Assembly (NCBI GenBank): GCA_018894105.1
Contig: CM032121.1
Location: 25,698,230-25,762,229 of the forward strand
Source: Jacaranda mimosifolia
Taxonomy: Eukaryota; Streptophyta; Magnoliopsida; Lamiales; Bignoniaceae
Reading direction: 5' to 3'
Length of the DNA: 64,000 bases
The position numbers and the translations under genes are program-made. The notes beneath the pieces are model-generated. The model did no database searches and had not been told where the DNA came from. It was given only the letters and a program-made list of their open reading frames with translations. Positions 21,791 to 32,113 of the stretch are shown here, one piece after another (position 1 is the stretch's first letter; every line of letters starts with the position of its first letter).

Positions 21791-22727
21791 GGAAGCAACC
21801 CAAAAAGTTCGAATTTCTTCATGAGACGAGCCAATTGGATATTGATTCGAAGACCTACGATGAAGCTATGCTGGACATAGATCGGGACATTGGCTTGATA
21901 CCATGAGATGCGAAATGGACTCCATGTATTCCAAAAAAGTATGGACTTTGGTAAATCCACCGGAGGGAAAATGTTCCCATTGGTTGCGAGTAGATCTATA
22001 AGTGAAGGCTAGGAGTTAATGGAGAGGTAGTGACCTTTAAGGCGCGACTGGTGGCAAAGGGTTACACTCAAAGACTCAGCGTCATTATGAGGAAACCTTT
22101 TCGCCGGTCGCTATGCCTAAGTCCATTCGGATTCTACTTGCCATAGTCACATATTATGGCTATGAAATATGGCAAATGGATGTGTGAACCGCTTTCCTCA
22201 ATGGAGAAATTGAAGAAGAGATCTATATGGAGCAACCACAAGGTTTTACCTCCAAAGGGAGTGAGGAAAAGGTTTGCAAACTCCATAGACCCATTTATGG
22301 ACTCAAACAAGTGTCCCGAATTCAAAACATACATTTTGATAAGACAATCAAATTGTTTAGCTTTGTCAAAAATGTGTATGAACCATATGTGTATATGAAG
22401 GCTAGTGGGAGCAGTGTATATTTTATTATACTTTATATCGATGACATCCTTCTCATTGGGAATGAGGTAGGAATGTTAGAGTGTACTAAAGCATGGTTAT
22501 CTACATAATTCTCCATAAAGGATTTGGGAGGAGCATTCTACGTGTTGGGAATACATATTTATAGAGATAGATTGAAGAGGATGATGGGGCTTTTCCAAAC
22601 CCCTTACATTGTCAAAATACTAAAAAGGTTTAGTATGAAAAAATCTAAGAGGAGATTTCTTCCCATGGGACATGGCATTCGTCTCTCCAAGTTTATGGCC
22701 CCCTAAACTGAGGACGAGAGATGGAAG
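21791..22727 (+). pseudogene. P reverse transcriptase
   Basis: Begins with the family RKQPKKFEFLHET linker and the RT entry (MRCEMDSMYSKKVWTLVNPPEG near 21905-21965), continues through ARLVAKGYTQ and FSPVAMPKSIRILLA blocks, the NGEIEEEIYMEQPQGF segment (about 22200-22245) and YGLKQVSR (about 22300). The polymerase motif reads Tyr-Ile-Asp-Asp at 22434-22445, with both Asp codons intact, followed by ILLIGNEVGMLECTKAWLST. Stops (TAA at about 22505) and frame changes interrupt it. Confidence 0.85.
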
Positions 22728-23236
22728 ATGTCTTACATACCTTATGCCTTTACTATTGGGAGCATAATGTATGCAGTTCAATGTATAAGACCGGATGTGG
22801 CACACTCACTAAGTGTTATGAATAGGTTCCTATCCAATCCCGATGAGAGTTACTGGGCAGCCGTAAAAGAAATCCTTAAGTACTTGAGAAGGACTAAGGA
22901 CATGTTTTTGGTACACGATAATGGAGAATTGAAACTCGAGGGGTTTTTGGACACTAGTTTCCAATCTGCTGTAGATGACTTGATATCCACTTTTGGATTC
23001 ATATTTTGCCTCAATAGCTACACATAAGTTGGAAGATTTCTAAACAAGACAAGACGATCGATTCTACCACAGAGGCAGAATACATTGAAGCTTCAAAAGC
23101 TGCAAAGGAAGGTGTTTGGATGAAAAACTTCATTCAAGAGTTGAATGTAGTGCGTAGCATTGTTGAGCCGGTAGTTGTCTTTTGTGAAAATAATGGGGTG
23201 ATAGCGCAAGCTAAAGTGCCAAGATCTCATTACCTT
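22728..23236 (+). pseudogene. P RNase H, truncated
   Basis: The frame 22728-23027 reads MSYIPYAFTIGSIMYAVQCIRPDVAHSLSVMNRF and ILKYLRRTKDMFLVHDNGELKLEGFLD, the RT/RNase H connection typical of copia. After a frame break it continues through STTEAEYI and ASKAAKEGVWMKNFIQELNVV to AKVPRSH near 23231. There it is joined to LTR interior, so the tail (YHLIREII..DPLTKPL) and the purine tract are missing. Confidence 0.85.
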
Positions 23237-24434
23237 GTGAATATTTGATATTCCATAAGTCACAAAGAGTTGTGAGCCCATGTCCAATAAATGGTAGAAC
23301 CTAATGGGTCACACACAAAAGCCAATAGCTTGACCTATTGAACAAAGGAGAATTTTCTATGAGTTGGAAAATTCACAACTAAATTATGGAGGAGGTGAAA
23401 ATTGGAGTCATTTTTGGCTTGATCAATTTAATTTAAGAGTTAAATTAAGATCAATTAATTAAGAGTTAATTAATCGATGCCAAATGACTATCAATTGGTC
23501 AAATTAATTTAAGAGTTAAATTAATTTTGACTAGCTTAAAGAGTTAAGTTATTTGACTTAAGGGGTTAAGTCAAAGGATTATTAATTAAATTAAAGTATT
23601 TAATTTAATTTAATTTAATTGGAGAGTTTATTTAGGAGAATATTACTAAATAAAGGGTTCATTTAATAAAGAATTAGAATTTAATTGGAAGACATTTCAT
23701 AAGATGAAATGTAAGCTTCAATTAATATTCTTTGTCACTAATCAGTAAATATTAGTGGCCACCTTGGCATGGATATTGGCACCCTCTGTTTGAGAATGGT
23801 GTGTGACCACACACCATCCCACTCCTATATAAACATATGGCATGACAATGGGCAGCCTCTTAGTCTTGCAAGCAAGGTGTGACTATTATCCCAACAAATT
23901 TGAGTAGTGGGCATCTAATTTGTTAGCATCCCCATTATTCTCTCCAACCTCCCACACATTCCACCTCCATTCTTCCAAGCCTTCTCTTTTCCTCTCTCTG
24001 CAAACATCTCCAGCTATATTGTGGAGATAAGGTCCTAGCTATGGTGTGTGGACTGTGTCATTAGAAGCCAACGGTTTGGTTGCTATTGTTCTTATTTGAG
24101 GAAGTTTCTGTCTGGGAGGCTTTTTGATCTTCTGTTTTGGCTGATTTTTAGAGTGTTATATCCTCAGGGTGTGGTGATATTCCAATAAAAATTTTAGCTT
24201 AAAAGAAAGAGTCTAACCTCGGGGAAAATGTTGGCAAATCTGCTGCGCTAGTAAGGAATTTCTTGAACAGTTGAAGAAGAGTTTTCTTACTCCTTGAATT
24301 TTCTAATTTCACCAAGGTAATTTCCCTCTATAAATCTGATTCCTATACATGTCTTGATCCGTAGGGGTGTGTATGGGCTGGTTATGTTCATGTTTTTTGA
24401 AAATATTTGGATCCTAATGCCGTACACACCTACA
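23237..24434 (+). repeat. P 3' LTR, first about 1 kb missing
   Basis: Starts abruptly at GTGAATATTTGATATTCC, equivalent to about 14332 in the 5' LTR, and ends CCTACA at 24434 before the duplication GAAGA. It carries the uninterrupted O target site. The TATA region is 23825-23840. Confidence 0.9.
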
Positions 24435-25328
24435 GAAGACCCATGTATGTTTGGGGATATACTCTTGTAATAGCCAAATTTAATCAATCCACTTAAAATC
24501 AACTAGGTGGTGCACCTATGGCTCTAAGTGCACCACTTGGTTAGGCTCATGGTCATCCCACCCTACGAGAATGCTACGAACATTTACTTATTTATGCTTT
24601 CCATATTCTATTGATGTATGTAATGCATGGATTAGGATATAGAAAACCTAAATAAGAAAATAAAAATGATGAGATCTTTGCAAGCAAGAAAAACCGTCCA
24701 CTTAAAATGTCTAAGTGCTCTCAATATTAAGTTAAAATGGATATAAATTAAAAGGAGTTTTAATTAATCCATGCCTTTTACCAATATAGTATACGTCATG
24801 ACAATGCTATCAATTTTGTGTGATGGCACTCGGTCATGGTGGTCACACTTAGGAGGAAAGATGTGATCATATACTTAGCATATGATGCACCTTTGATTTG
24901 ATAACACCCATACATTGGCACTCGGTCACAGAGGATGTCGTAATGCTGTCTTAAGTCAAAGATTTATTGGTAGGTCCGACTTAACACCTAGTAATGTAGA
25001 TGGCACATGGTTACATGGGTCTACATGAAAAGTGCAGCAAAATATATCAAGAGTTGTATAGAGATGCAATTAGCAAAGGTTGCTTACCTTTCGATTGGTT
25101 GTGGATGGCACTCGATCAGGGGTGTCCACTTCCAAGTCCTTGGGATCTTGATTCTCACTAGGAAATATGATATCTTGAATACTTCTAGGGGGTGAAGAAT
25201 TTGATAAAATAGTGGGAGAGAAACATGCTTGAAAGACCATTAACATGTTTTTTCAATATCAATATTCAATTATATGCTTAAACTCTTCTTTTCACCTCTT
25301 GTAGATTTTTTAAATCTTCAAAACAAAA
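24435..25328 (+). other. N leader, main part
   Basis: Resumes the leader interrupted by P. Contains inverted repeat GTGGTGCA/TGCACCAC at 24510-24536 and the clearest shared-loop set at 24818-25129. No supported frame. Confidence 0.85.
24818..25129 (+). promoter_or_regulatory. Leader shared-loop hairpin set, copy N
   Basis: Sites at 24818-24848 (GTGTGA/TCACAC), 24908-24941 (CATACAT/ATGTCGTA, imperfect), 24995-25025 (TGTAGA/TCTACA) and 25101-25129 (GTGGA/TCCAC). Loops: GGCACTCGGTCATGG, GGCACTCGGTCACAG, GGCACATGGTTACAT, GGCACTCGATCAGG. Four unrelated stems with one loop sequence make this the exemplar of the pattern. Confidence 0.7.
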
Positions 25329-26150
25329 TAGCTAAGAATTCACTTCACACTATTCTGGAAATTGATAAACTTACCGGGCCAAACTTCTGTGATTGATTGA
25401 GAAATCATAAAATCATTCTTGACTCCAAAAAAGAGGACATATGTCCTTAATCAAAGTCCGCCGGACACATTGGGTGATATGCCACAAATGAGGAGCGTGA
25501 ATTGTTCACTAAGTTTGTAGATGATGATCTACAAGCAAGATGTCTCATGACGGGTTCCATTACTAATGAGCTCCAAATGACTCATGAGCATATAAAGCAT
25601 GCAAGTGAGATCCATACACACCTACAAGAGTTGTACAGTGTACAAACTAGGCACCAAAGGTTCACTTTGTCTAGAGAACTCTTTAGGTTAAAGATCATTA
25701 AGGGTTCAAATGTCCATGATCATGGGCTTAAGATGATTAGACTCATCGAGAAGTTTGGACAACTTAATGTTGTGATGGACAATGACCTCTACGTGGATTT
25801 GATCCTACAACCATTACCTTCTTCGTTCAACCAATTCATTGTGAACCTTAATGTGTCCAAGCAAGAGGTGAAGATCAATGAATTAGTGAACATGCTTGTG
25901 ACTGCCGAGGTGATGATAAAAAAGAAAAAACTTGTTATGCTTGCTTCCTCCTCAAAGTCGACGGCCTAGGGGTCTTAAAAACAAAGGTAAGAGAAAGAAT
26001 GGTTCTTCCTCCAAAGGGTAGCAACCCTTGAAAGGTTTAGGGGCAGTAAAAGAAGAAAGAGAATAAAACTGATACGAATTGTTTCGATTGTGGCGAGAAG
26101 GGGCATTGGATAAGAAATTACAAAGCTTACCTTGCAACCCTTGAGAAGGG
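25329..26150 (+). pseudogene. N gag
   Basis: The expected start codon at 25329-25331 is ATA. The early part has a TGA where the family has Trp (DWLRN). The capsid-like region from 25502 reads LFTKFVDDDLQARCLMTGSITNELQMTHEHIKHASEIHTHLQELYSV and HDHGLKMIRLIEKFGQLNVVMDNDLYVDLILQPLP, ending in a stop at about 25969. The zinc knuckle at 26080-26121 is C-F-D-C..H..Y, with the last Cys changed to Tyr. Inactive. Confidence 0.85.
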
Positions 26151-26640
26151 TATGTACTTTATTGAAGTACACTTGACGACTAATTCTTCCTCATGGGTAT
26201 TTGATACTGCATGTGGTTCTCACCTAAGTAATTTGTTACAGGGTATAGAAAGAAGAAATAGTCTTCATGAAGGAGATATGATCCTCCGCCTTGAAAACGG
26301 AGCATAAGTTGCCGCCATGGTCCAAGGTGTAATCATGTTAGACTTGGGGAATGCTTGCATTGTACTTGATCTGATTTATTATGTACCTAATCTTGTGAAA
26401 AATATTATTTCTATTCCCATTCTTGATAATTAAGAATATGATTTTTCTATATTGAATGGGATGTTAAAGACATTAAATAATAGTTCTTTAATTGCACAGA
26501 GTACATTATATATCGGATTGTACATACTTGATTCTCAACCTTCACTTATGCATATTCAATCAAGTAAAAGAAAATTAGATAACCAAAAATATGACATAAT
26601 TTGGCATGCTAGACTTGGACATATTTCTGAAAATATGATG
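26151..26640 (+). pseudogene. N protease and pre-integrase region
   Basis: The active-site codons at 26203-26211 read Asp-Thr-Ala, then Cys-Gly-Ser-His. Downstream are LDLGNACIVLD..YYVPNLVKNII and then MLKTLNNSSLIAQSTLYIGLYILDSQPSLMHIQSSKRKLDN (26461 on). A TAA at about 26306 replaces Lys and another follows at about 26431. Confidence 0.8.
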
Positions 26641-27540
26641 AACAAGTTAGAAGCTCTCAAAGCACTAAGTGTTAGTGGCATTGAGGACCTTCCTACTTAT
26701 GAATCTTGTTTGAAGGGAAAAATGACCAAGTCTCTTTTTGTAGGACAAACGGAGCACACCACAAGTCCTTTGGATTTGATCCATATAGATGTTTGCACTC
26801 TACTAAGAGTTAGTAGGAGAGGAGGCTATTCAAATTTCATCACCTTCATTGATGATTATAGTCGGTTTGGACATATGTATCTTATGAAGTACAAGTTCGA
26901 AGCCTTTGAAAAGTTCAAAGAGTATAGGAATGAAGTAGAAAAGCAAAATAGACTTAGTATTAAAGCTCTTCAATCAGATCAAGGGGGAGAATACCTAAGC
27001 ACCGAATTCTTGGATTATCTAAAGGAGAATGTGATTCTCTCTCAATGGACTCCACCAGGCACACCCCAACATAATGGAGTATTCGAAAGGAAAAATCGTA
27101 TCTTGTTGGACATGGTACATTCTATGATGAGATTTTTCGATGTGTCCATATCCTTTTTTGGGATATGCCTTAGAAATAAAAGTAAGGCTACTAAATCTAG
27201 TACCCTCAAAGTCGATGCCAAAAATTCCACATGAGATGTGGTATGGAAAATCATCCTCTTACCATTTTACCTTAAAGTTTGGGGGTCTTCCAATTATGTG
27301 AAGCGGTTAATGGGAAATGAATTGGATAGTAGATCCATCTTGTGCAAGTTTATGGGATACCCAAGATAGTTTTTGGGTTATTACTTCTACGATCCCTTGG
27401 AACACAAGGTGTTTATCTCAAGGAACGCCTATATTTTGGAAATGGAATTTCTATTAGATAGAAATGGTGTTGTTGTTGAACTTGATGAAGTTCAATATGA
27501 TCGACAAATCCCATAAATAATGGAAACAAATGAGCAACAA
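26641..27540 (+). pseudogene. N integrase
   Basis: The best-preserved integrase core of the window, open from 26452 to 27234. Zinc-binding end: WHARLGHISENMMNKLEALKAL and CLKGKMTK. Core: LIHIDVCTLLRVS, FITFIDDYSRFGHMY, QSDQGGEYLSTEF, WTPPGTPQHNGVFERKNRILLDMVHSMM. All three acidic catalytic residues (IDVC Asp, QSDQ Asp, FERK Glu) remain. A frameshift in SFWGYALE (reads SFFGICLRN) at about 27160 breaks the rest; the C-terminal YFYDPLEHKVFISRNA block is in another frame with a stop at about 27367. Confidence 0.85.
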
Positions 27541-28460
27541 GAGCCTTACACACAACCTTTGAAAAGGTTGGACCAAATCAAGAAGCAACCCGAAAGGTTT
27601 GGATTTCTTCATGAGACAGAACAATCAAATGCTGATCCGAAGACCTATGAGGAAGCTATGTTAGACTTAGACTCGAGACATTAGCTTGATGCCATGAAAT
27701 CTAAAATAGACTCTATGTACTCCAACAAAGTATAGACTCTGGTAGAACCACCAGAGAGAATTGTTCATGTAGGTTGCAAGTGGATCTATAAGCGAAAGCT
27801 AGGAGTCGATGGAGAGGTTATGACCTTTAAGACACGACTAGTGGCAAAAGATTACACTCAAAAACTTGGTATTGATTTTGAGAAAACTTGGTATCGATTA
27901 TGAATATGAGATATGGCAAATGGATGTGAAAATCACTTTCTTCAATGGAAACATTGAAGAAGAAATCTATATGGAGCAACCACAAGGTTTCACATCCAAG
28001 TGGGGTGAGCAAAAGTTTGCAAACTCCAGAGATCTATTTATAGACTCAAACAGGCATCCCGAAATTAGAACATACATTTTGACAAGACAGTCAAATTGTC
28101 TGGCTTTGTCAAAAATATGTATGAACCTTGTGTGTATAAGAAGGCTAGTGGGAGTAGCATACAGTTTATTATGCTTTATGTCGATGGCATTCTTCTCATT
28201 GGGAATGAGAGAGAAATGTTAGAGTATACTTAAGCGTGGTTATCTACTAAATTCTCCATAAAGAAGCATCCTACGTATTAGGAATACATATCTATAGAGA
28301 TAGATTGAGGAGGACACTAGGGCTTTCCGAAACCCTGTACATTGACAAGATACTAAAGAGGTTTTGTATGGAAGAATGCAAGAGGAGATTCCTCCATTTG
28401 GGACATTTTATTCGTCTCTCCAAGTCTATGACCTCTAAAATTGACGACGAGAGATAAAGA
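27541..28460 (+). pseudogene. N reverse transcriptase
   Basis: Degraded RT: KSKIDSMYSNKV at about 27700, CKWIYKRKLGVDGEVMTFKTRLVAK around 27776-27850, a duplicated or slipped GIDFEKTW/GIDYEYEIWQMDVK block near 27870-27925, NGNIEEEIYMEQPQGF, then the polymerase motif at 28177-28188 reading Tyr-Val-Asp-Gly: the second catalytic Asp is lost. Multiple frameshifts. Confidence 0.85.
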
Positions 28461-29162
28461 ATATCCCACATACCTTATGCATCTGCCATATGGAGCATAA
28501 TATATGTCGTTCAATGTACAAGACTGAATGTGACATATGTTCTAAGTGTTATAAGTCGTTTACAATCTAGGACCAGTGAATGTCATTGGAGGGCCATTAA
28601 AACGATCCTTAAGTACTTGGGAAGGACTACGAAATTATTTTTGGTATACAGCAATGGACAATTAAAACTTAAGGAGTTTTTGGATTCTAATTTCTAATCC
28701 GATGTAGATGACCTAAAATCTACTCTAGATTTATATTTTGCCTTAATAGCAGTGCAGTGAGTTAGAAAAGTTCCAAATAAGACACCACGGCTAATTCAAC
28801 CATCGAGGCAGAATATATTGCAGCTTCAAAAGTTGTAAAGGAAGGTGTTTGGATGAAAAACTTCATCCAAGAGTTGGATGCAGTACCTAGCATTGCTGAG
28901 CCAGTCTTTGTCTTCTGTGACAACAATTAGGCGGTAGCACAAGCTAAAGAGCCAAGATCTCATAAGCGGTCCAAGAACATTTTGAGGCGATATCATTTGA
29001 TCCGGGAGATCATTGATAAAGGCGACATCCGATTGGAGAGAATTGCCTCAAATGAGAACATAGCTGATCCACTGACTAAACCCCTACCGCAAAAGGTCTT
29101 TGAAGGTCATCTCAAAGGTCATCTTAAGAACATGGGTCTTAAGACGATGGGGAATTGGCTTT
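28461..29162 (+). pseudogene. N RNase H
   Basis: Reads IPYASAIWSIIYVVQCTRLNVTYVLSVISR, ILKYLGRTTKLFLVYSNGQLKLKEFLDS, a broken central part, then AEYIAASKVVKEGVWMKNFIQELDAV and a final intact frame 28982-29164 (RRYHLIREIIDKGDIRLERIASNENIADPLTKPLPQKVF). The tail contains a small internal duplication (EGHLKGHLKNMGLK). It ends just before the purine tract. Confidence 0.85.
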
Positions 29163-29178
29163 AAGGAAAGTGGGAGAT
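29163..29178 (+). other. Polypurine tract, N
   Basis: AAGGAAAGTGGGAGAT directly before the LTR start TATTGGAATAA. Confidence 0.8.
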
Positions 29179-30130
29179 TATTGGAATAAAACCCCGCAAG
29201 CCAATTAGCTTGGCGTTGTAAACTATTTCACTTGTGATACAATCTTAATTAAAAGATATTCTTTAAATGGCTATCTTCATCTTATGCACATATTTACTTC
29301 ACTGGCATTCAGTTGAAGCCTTTAGATCACACAAGACTAAGGGACTTGGTCACGCATTGGGTGGTGATCATGAAACAAGTCTTACACTGTCGTGATCTTA
29401 AAAAACTTTCAAGTTGTACGATCTTATGAGACTAAGGGCATCTAAGATCCAGATAGACTTGTACTAACGATGCATTAATCCAAGGAGTTTGATATTGCTC
29501 CATTTCATAAGCAATGCCATATGAGATATGGATGCATGCTAGTGGGTGTTTGTTAGAGAATAAGGCACTGAAGACCCACCTGGAGAATCCACTGGATAGC
29601 TATAGTTGTGATCTCTCCAGCTTATGCTAGTGTATATAATTAGTCTTTTGACCTGAGGATCCATTGTAACCTTGTGTTTAGGACCTCATGCTTTTACTCT
29701 TCCCTGGCCATGTAGCGGGTCATTTGGTTGGAGATTAGGTATAAGCTACTTAGACATGGAGGTTTATGAGATCCAAAATGGGATCCGACTCCTCATTTTC
29801 GTGAAGGGCAAGTACATCTCCTATGTATTCTATAATGATCGATTCCATGAAATCCTTGCACAATGCCGTATGACAATTTGGAAAAGGAGTTTTCCAAAGA
29901 AGAGGTCATAAAGAGAATCGAATATTGAGAATAGAAACATAGAACCGAGGCTATTGGGGAGCCAACAAATATCTTACCCTAGGCATCTTTTGGGATATAG
30001 GAGACGGAAGAACCATATTTGCATAGCATGCATAGAGCAAGAATGATTCTCCAAAATCATTTATTTCGACCAACCAGTTGGGCTACATAAGCTTGGGGTT
30101 GGGCATCGATCATGGAGATTGGGTACTCTT

Positions 30131-30597
30131 CTATTAATGGAGATTAATTGAATTGAGTCGATCAGTTTAAAGGAGTTTAAACTAAAGTGAATATTTGATA
30201 TTCCAAAGTCACAAAGAGTTGTGAGCCCATGTCCAATAAAAGGTAGAACCTAACGGATCCCACACAAAAGCCAATTGCATATCCTAGGCATTGAAGGGGA
30301 ATTTTCTAAGAGTTAGAAAAGTTCCTACATGACATATTTGGAGGTTAACCGATTGACACATATGGTGTGGTCATTTTTGGATTGATCAATTTAATTTTTA
30401 AATTGATCTAATTAATTTAAGGAGTTAAGTTAAGACCAATAATCAAGGAGTTAATTATTTGGTGTCACATGACTATCAATTAGTCAAGTTAACTTAAGGG
30501 ATTAAGTTAACAATTGTTAGCTTAAAGTGTTAAGCTAATTGACTTAAAGAGTTAAGTCAAAGTAATTAATTAAATTAATAGAGTTTAATTTAATTAA
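30131..30597 (+). repeat. LTR hairpin ladder, N 3' LTR (exemplar)
   Basis: Eleven inverted repeats in 470 bp: 30131-30150 loop GGAG; 30164-30183 AGTTTAAA loop GGAG; 30189-30203 GAATAT loop TTG; 30302-30320 TTTTCTAA loop GAG; 30384-30408 GATCAATTTAA loop TTT; 30412-30433 TTAATTTAA loop GGAG; 30438-30459 AATAATCAA loop GGAG; 30488-30511 GTTAACTTAA loop GGGA; 30517-30538 TTAGCTTAA loop AGTG; 30539-30560 TTGACTTAA loop AGAG; 30566-30597 TTAATTAAATTAA with a 6-nt loop. Most stems are perfect over 8-13 bp. Confidence 0.8.
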
Positions 30598-30782
30598 AAC
30601 GGAGAATTAGCTTTGGAGGGAAAATTCAAATGAAATGTTCATTTGGTGTGAAGTTAGAATTTATTTGGATAACTTTTAATGAGATGAAATGAAGATTCCA
30701 AATGAAATTCAGATTCACACCCAAGTTGGCAGTCATCCCTTGAGGAAGGTATGATGCCACCTTAGCATCAAACCATCCTCAC

Positions 30783-30802
30783 TCTATATATAGATATAGA
30801 GG
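30783..30802 (+). promoter_or_regulatory. TATA region of N 3' LTR
   Basis: CTATATATAGATATAGAG at the conserved position, just after an inverted-repeat remnant (GATGC/GCATC, about 30753-30769). Confidence 0.55.
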
Positions 30803-31404
30803 AAGAGAGGAGCAGCAATCTAGCATCTAGTGTGAAGAATTAGACTCTCTCTATTTTTTTCTCAAATCTTCAAGTGTTGCCTCATATGTTGAAGCTTCAC
30901 TCTCTTTTCTTCACCTACTTCCAAATCAAACCTTCATCATTGTGCATCTTCTCTATATTCTATAGCTAATATTTAGGAGATAGGTTATTGCATTGGTGTG
31001 TGGATCTTAACATTAGAGGCAAGACAATTGGATTGCTCGCCTTTGGAGATCCATTTTCTGACAGCGACTTGGAGGCAATTCTAAGTGACTTTTTTGAGTT
31101 TTGATTGAGCTGAATTTTGGATTGTATATCCAGCAAGGTGTTGTGGAGTTCCAGTAAAATTTTCAGCTCAAACAAAAATTATTTGATTGAGGAAATCTGG
31201 TCGTTACTCTGCTGTGCCACTGTAATGCAGTTTTGAAGAGTCAAAAGCTTCCTTCTAGCTTCCTTGGTTTTTGAGCAAAACAAGGTAATTCTCATACCAA
31301 ATTTGAATTAATGGCATGTTTAGATCCATGTTATCATGTGTAGCCTAGTTAATTTGCATTTTTAATGCTTTAGTTATTGGATCCTATGACTACATGTGAC
31401 TTTA

Positions 31405-32113
31405 ATGCATGTTTAGGATAAAAAAAAATCTAAATAAGAAGATAAAATTGATGTGATCTTGGCAAGCAAGAAAATCCCTCCACTTAGAAAGTTTAAGTGC
31501 TTTTCAAAATATTAAGTCAAAAATGGATACAAATTAAAAGGAGTTTTAATTAATCCATGCCCTCTACTAATAGTATATAGCATGACGACGCTACCATCTT
31601 TATGTGATATACATTCGGTCACGATGGTCACTCTTAGGTGGAAAGCTATGATCATATACTTAGCATATGATGCACTTTGGATTTGAGACTTCCCATACAT
31701 TATACACTCGGTCACAGGGGATGTCATAGAGCAGCCTTGAATCAAAGTTTGATTGGTAGGTTCGACTTAACACCTAGTAGCGTAGAGGTCATCGGGTCAC
31801 AGGGATCTACATAAAAAGTGAGGCAAAATATATCAAGAGTTGCATGAGATGCAATTAGCAAAAGTTACTTACATTTTGATTGTTTGTGGATATACATCTG
31901 ATCATGGGGGTCCACTTACAAGTCCTTAAGGTCTTAATTTTCACTAGAAAATATGATTTCCTGAATTCTTCTAGGCGGTGAAGGATTTGATAAAATAGTG
32001 AGAGAAAAACATGCTTAAAGACCATGAACATGTTTTCAAAATATCAAAATTCAATCACATGCTTATATTCTTTTTTATCACTTTTAGTATATTTGTGAAT
32101 CTTCAAACTTAAA
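31405..32113 (+). other. A2 leader, third part
   Basis: Continues the A2 leader after N (ATGCA then TGTTTAGGATA) and runs to gag. Contains the shared-loop set at 31602-31915. No supported frame. Confidence 0.85.
31602..31915 (+). promoter_or_regulatory. Leader shared-loop hairpin set, copy A2
   Basis: Sites at 31602-31633 (ATGTGA/TCACTC), 31693-31728 (CCATACAT/ATGTCATAG), 31782-31810 (GTAGA/TCTAC), 31886-31915 (GTGGA/TCCAC). Loops are of the ATACACTCGGTCACGG class at sites 1, 2 and 4; site 3 reads GTCATCGGGTCACAG. The loop class matches copy Q. Confidence 0.6.

Larger units (their letters stand above)
13322..24434 (+). mobile_element. Copia element P, nested in N
   Basis: Flanked by the perfect duplication GAAGA (13317-13321 and 24435-24439). 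Order: 5' LTR split by solo LTR O, primer-binding site, complete leader, gag-protease frame, decayed integrase, RT and partial RNase H, then a 3' LTR lacking its first kilobase. A deletion joins RNase H at about 23236 to the LTR interior, removing the purine tract. Confidence 0.9.
12489..31404 (+). mobile_element. Copia element N (host of P)
   Basis: Flanked by the perfect duplication ATGCA at 12484-12488 and 31405-31409 within the A2 leader; the leader reads straight through when N is removed. Parts: 5' LTR fragment (12489-13278), short leader piece, element P, rest of leader, gag-pol (25329-29162), purine tract, full 3' LTR (29179-31404). The second half of the 5' LTR, the primer-binding site and the early leader are deleted. 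Confidence 0.9.
29179..31404 (+). repeat. N 3' LTR (2226 bp, complete)
   Basis: Starts TATTGGAATAAAACCCC after the purine tract and ends GACTTTA at 31404 before the duplication ATGCA. Short recurrent frame at 29672-29911. Ladder 30131-30597, TATA region 30783-30802. Confidence 0.95.

Noticed and set aside
30131..30597. CRISPR-like array
   Set aside because: The regular units are short inverted repeats with differing stems, not identical direct repeats with spacers, and the context is a plant LTR.
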